NCBI RefSeq assembly: GCF_011189575.1
Contig: NZ_PUJW01000020.1
Location: forward strand, 1-64,000
Reading direction: 5' to 3'
DNA length: 64,000 nucleotides
Origin: Photorhabdus cinerea
GTDB lineage: Bacteria > Pseudomonadota > Gammaproteobacteria > Enterobacterales > Enterobacteriaceae
Part shown: one piece after another, positions 63,278-64,000 of the stretch
Layout of the letters: every line of letters begins with the position of its first letter
Numbering within the stretch: position 1 is the first letter of the stretch
Made by a program: the position numbers and the translations under genes
Notes under the pieces: model-generated
Database searches by the model: none
Seen by the model: only the letters and a program-made list of their open reading frames with translations
Told to the model about the DNA's origin: nothing

Positions 63278-63946
63278 ATGATCAACACAAAAGCATTACG
63301 TCAGGAACAAATAGAAAAGGCTCAGCAGGTTATCTGTTATGATGGTTTTTCCTCGCCAAAACTGATTGCTGGTGCTGATGTGGGCTTTGAACAGCAGGGA
63401 AAAATTACCCGCGCAGCGATAGCTGTTCTCTCTTACCCTGATCTTGAGTTGGTGGAATATCAGATAGCTCGAATTGAAACTACGCTTCCTTATATTCCTG
63501 GTTTACTCTCTTTCCGTGAATATCCTGCATTGATGGCTGCCTGGCAGTTGTTGAAACACATACCGGATCTGGTGATGGTGGACGGTCATGGTATTGCTCA
63601 TCCACGCCGTTTAGGTGTTGCTAGTCATTTTGGTTTATTGGCGAATGTTCCTACAATCGGTGTGGCAAAACGCCGTTTATGTGGTGAAAGTGAGCTGCTG
63701 GGTGAGCAGCCAGGCAGTTGTCAGCCTCTAATTGATAAAGAGGAACAGATTGGTTGGGTATGGCGAAGTAAAAAACGCTGTAATCCATTGTATATTTCCC
63801 CAGGACACAAAATCAGTCTTGATAGTGCATTGCTATGGGTGGAGCGCTGTGTGAAAGGTTATCGCTTGCCCGAAACAACCCGCTGGGCGGATGGTATAGC
63901 TTCAAATAGAGCGTTTTTTGAACAAATGATGCAGAAAAATCCTTAA
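63278..63946 (+). CDS. nfi: endonuclease V
   Basis: Endonuclease V nicks DNA near deoxyinosine and other damaged bases. The 222-residue protein (E. coli 223) has IAGADVGFE with the first catalytic Asp, PYIPGLLSFREYPALMAAW and VMVDGHGIAHPRRLGVASHF. It follows hemE by six bases, as in E. coli. Confidence 0.95.
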   Translation: MINTKALRQEQIEKAQQVICYDGFSSPKLIAGADVGFEQQGKITRAAIAVLSYPDLELVEYQIARIETTLPYIPGLLSFREYPALMAAWQLLKHIPDLVMVDGHGIAHPRRLGVASHFGLLANVPTIGVAKRRLCGESELLGEQPGSCQPLIDKEEQIGWVWRSKKRCNPLYISPGHKISLDSALLWVERCVKGYRLPETTRWADGIASNRAFFEQMMQKNP

Positions 63947-64000
63947 ATTCGGTGTAAACGTGTGGATATTCTTGAATTTCAGGTAAACTGCGGAGCACAT
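63947..64000. other. edge of window after nfi
   Basis: The last 54 bases contain no complete gene. In E. coli yjaG follows. Confidence 0.4.

Noticed and set aside
1..64000. CRISPR array or prophage
   Set aside because: No evenly spaced short direct repeats and no phage structural genes were seen. The repeats present are ERIC elements.

Overview
The window reads as a chromosomal segment of a low-GC enterobacterium of the Morganellaceae, most likely Photorhabdus. The basis is AT-rich DNA, full-length ERIC repeats, enterobacterial core genes in near E. coli order (metA-aceBAK-iclR; malQP/malT; thiCEFSGH; nudC-hemE-nfi), and accessory genes in the gaps (lectin-like protein, natural-product genes, toxin-antitoxin and decayed restriction genes). 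The genus call is inference, not a database match.

Layout. 1-2040: window edge, a decayed IS110 transposase and AT-rich DNA. 2043-10176: metA behind three MetJ-like boxes, then the glyoxylate bypass operon aceB-aceA-aceK behind an IclR-box-like sequence, a three-repeat beta-trefoil-like protein, and iclR on the minus strand. In E. coli metH follows iclR; here accessory DNA replaces it. 11437-18367: a six-gene plus-strand operon that I read as an azoxy-type natural-product cluster. It holds an alpha/beta hydrolase, a small membrane protein, a VlmB-like diiron protein, a VlmH-like acyl-CoA-dehydrogenase-fold N-hydroxylase, an aminotransferase fused to an acyl-ACP-reductase-like domain (a predicted fatty-amine synthase), and a VlmA-like aminoacyl-tRNA transferase. 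18647-22492: a collapsed type I restriction locus. 22738-26623: small unknown ORFs, a TetR/methyltransferase divergent pair, and an intact hipBA module with four HipB operators. 26821-28135: a nucleotidyltransferase next to an rtcB that has lost its middle in frame. 29026-32261: remnants of a HAD phosphatase, a TIM-barrel isomerase, a LysR regulator and an MFS transporter around an intact but divergent accA paralogue.

32417-37882: a minus-strand operon of an NRAMP-type transporter, pxpA, a pxpB-pxpC fusion and a biotin carboxylase-BCCP protein (5-oxoproline-type metabolism). 39187-46810: malQ-malP divergent from malT. 46943-53563: an efflux transporter, then an aminotransferase / zinc dehydrogenase / HAD phosphatase / MFS / DUF1349 group that looks like a small amino-sugar or amino-alcohol pathway. 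53667-54143: a carbohydrate-binding-like orphan. 54837-60502: the thiamine operon thiCEFSGH behind a TPP riboswitch. 60563-63946: a HAD-IB phosphatase, nudC, hemE and nfi.

The most interesting region is 11437-18367. Its enzymes make a coherent chain: acyl thioester to aldehyde to fatty amine (fusion protein), N-hydroxylation (VlmH-like), aminoacyl esterification from aminoacyl-tRNA (VlmA-like), then N-N bond formation and oxidation (membrane protein plus VlmB-like diiron protein).
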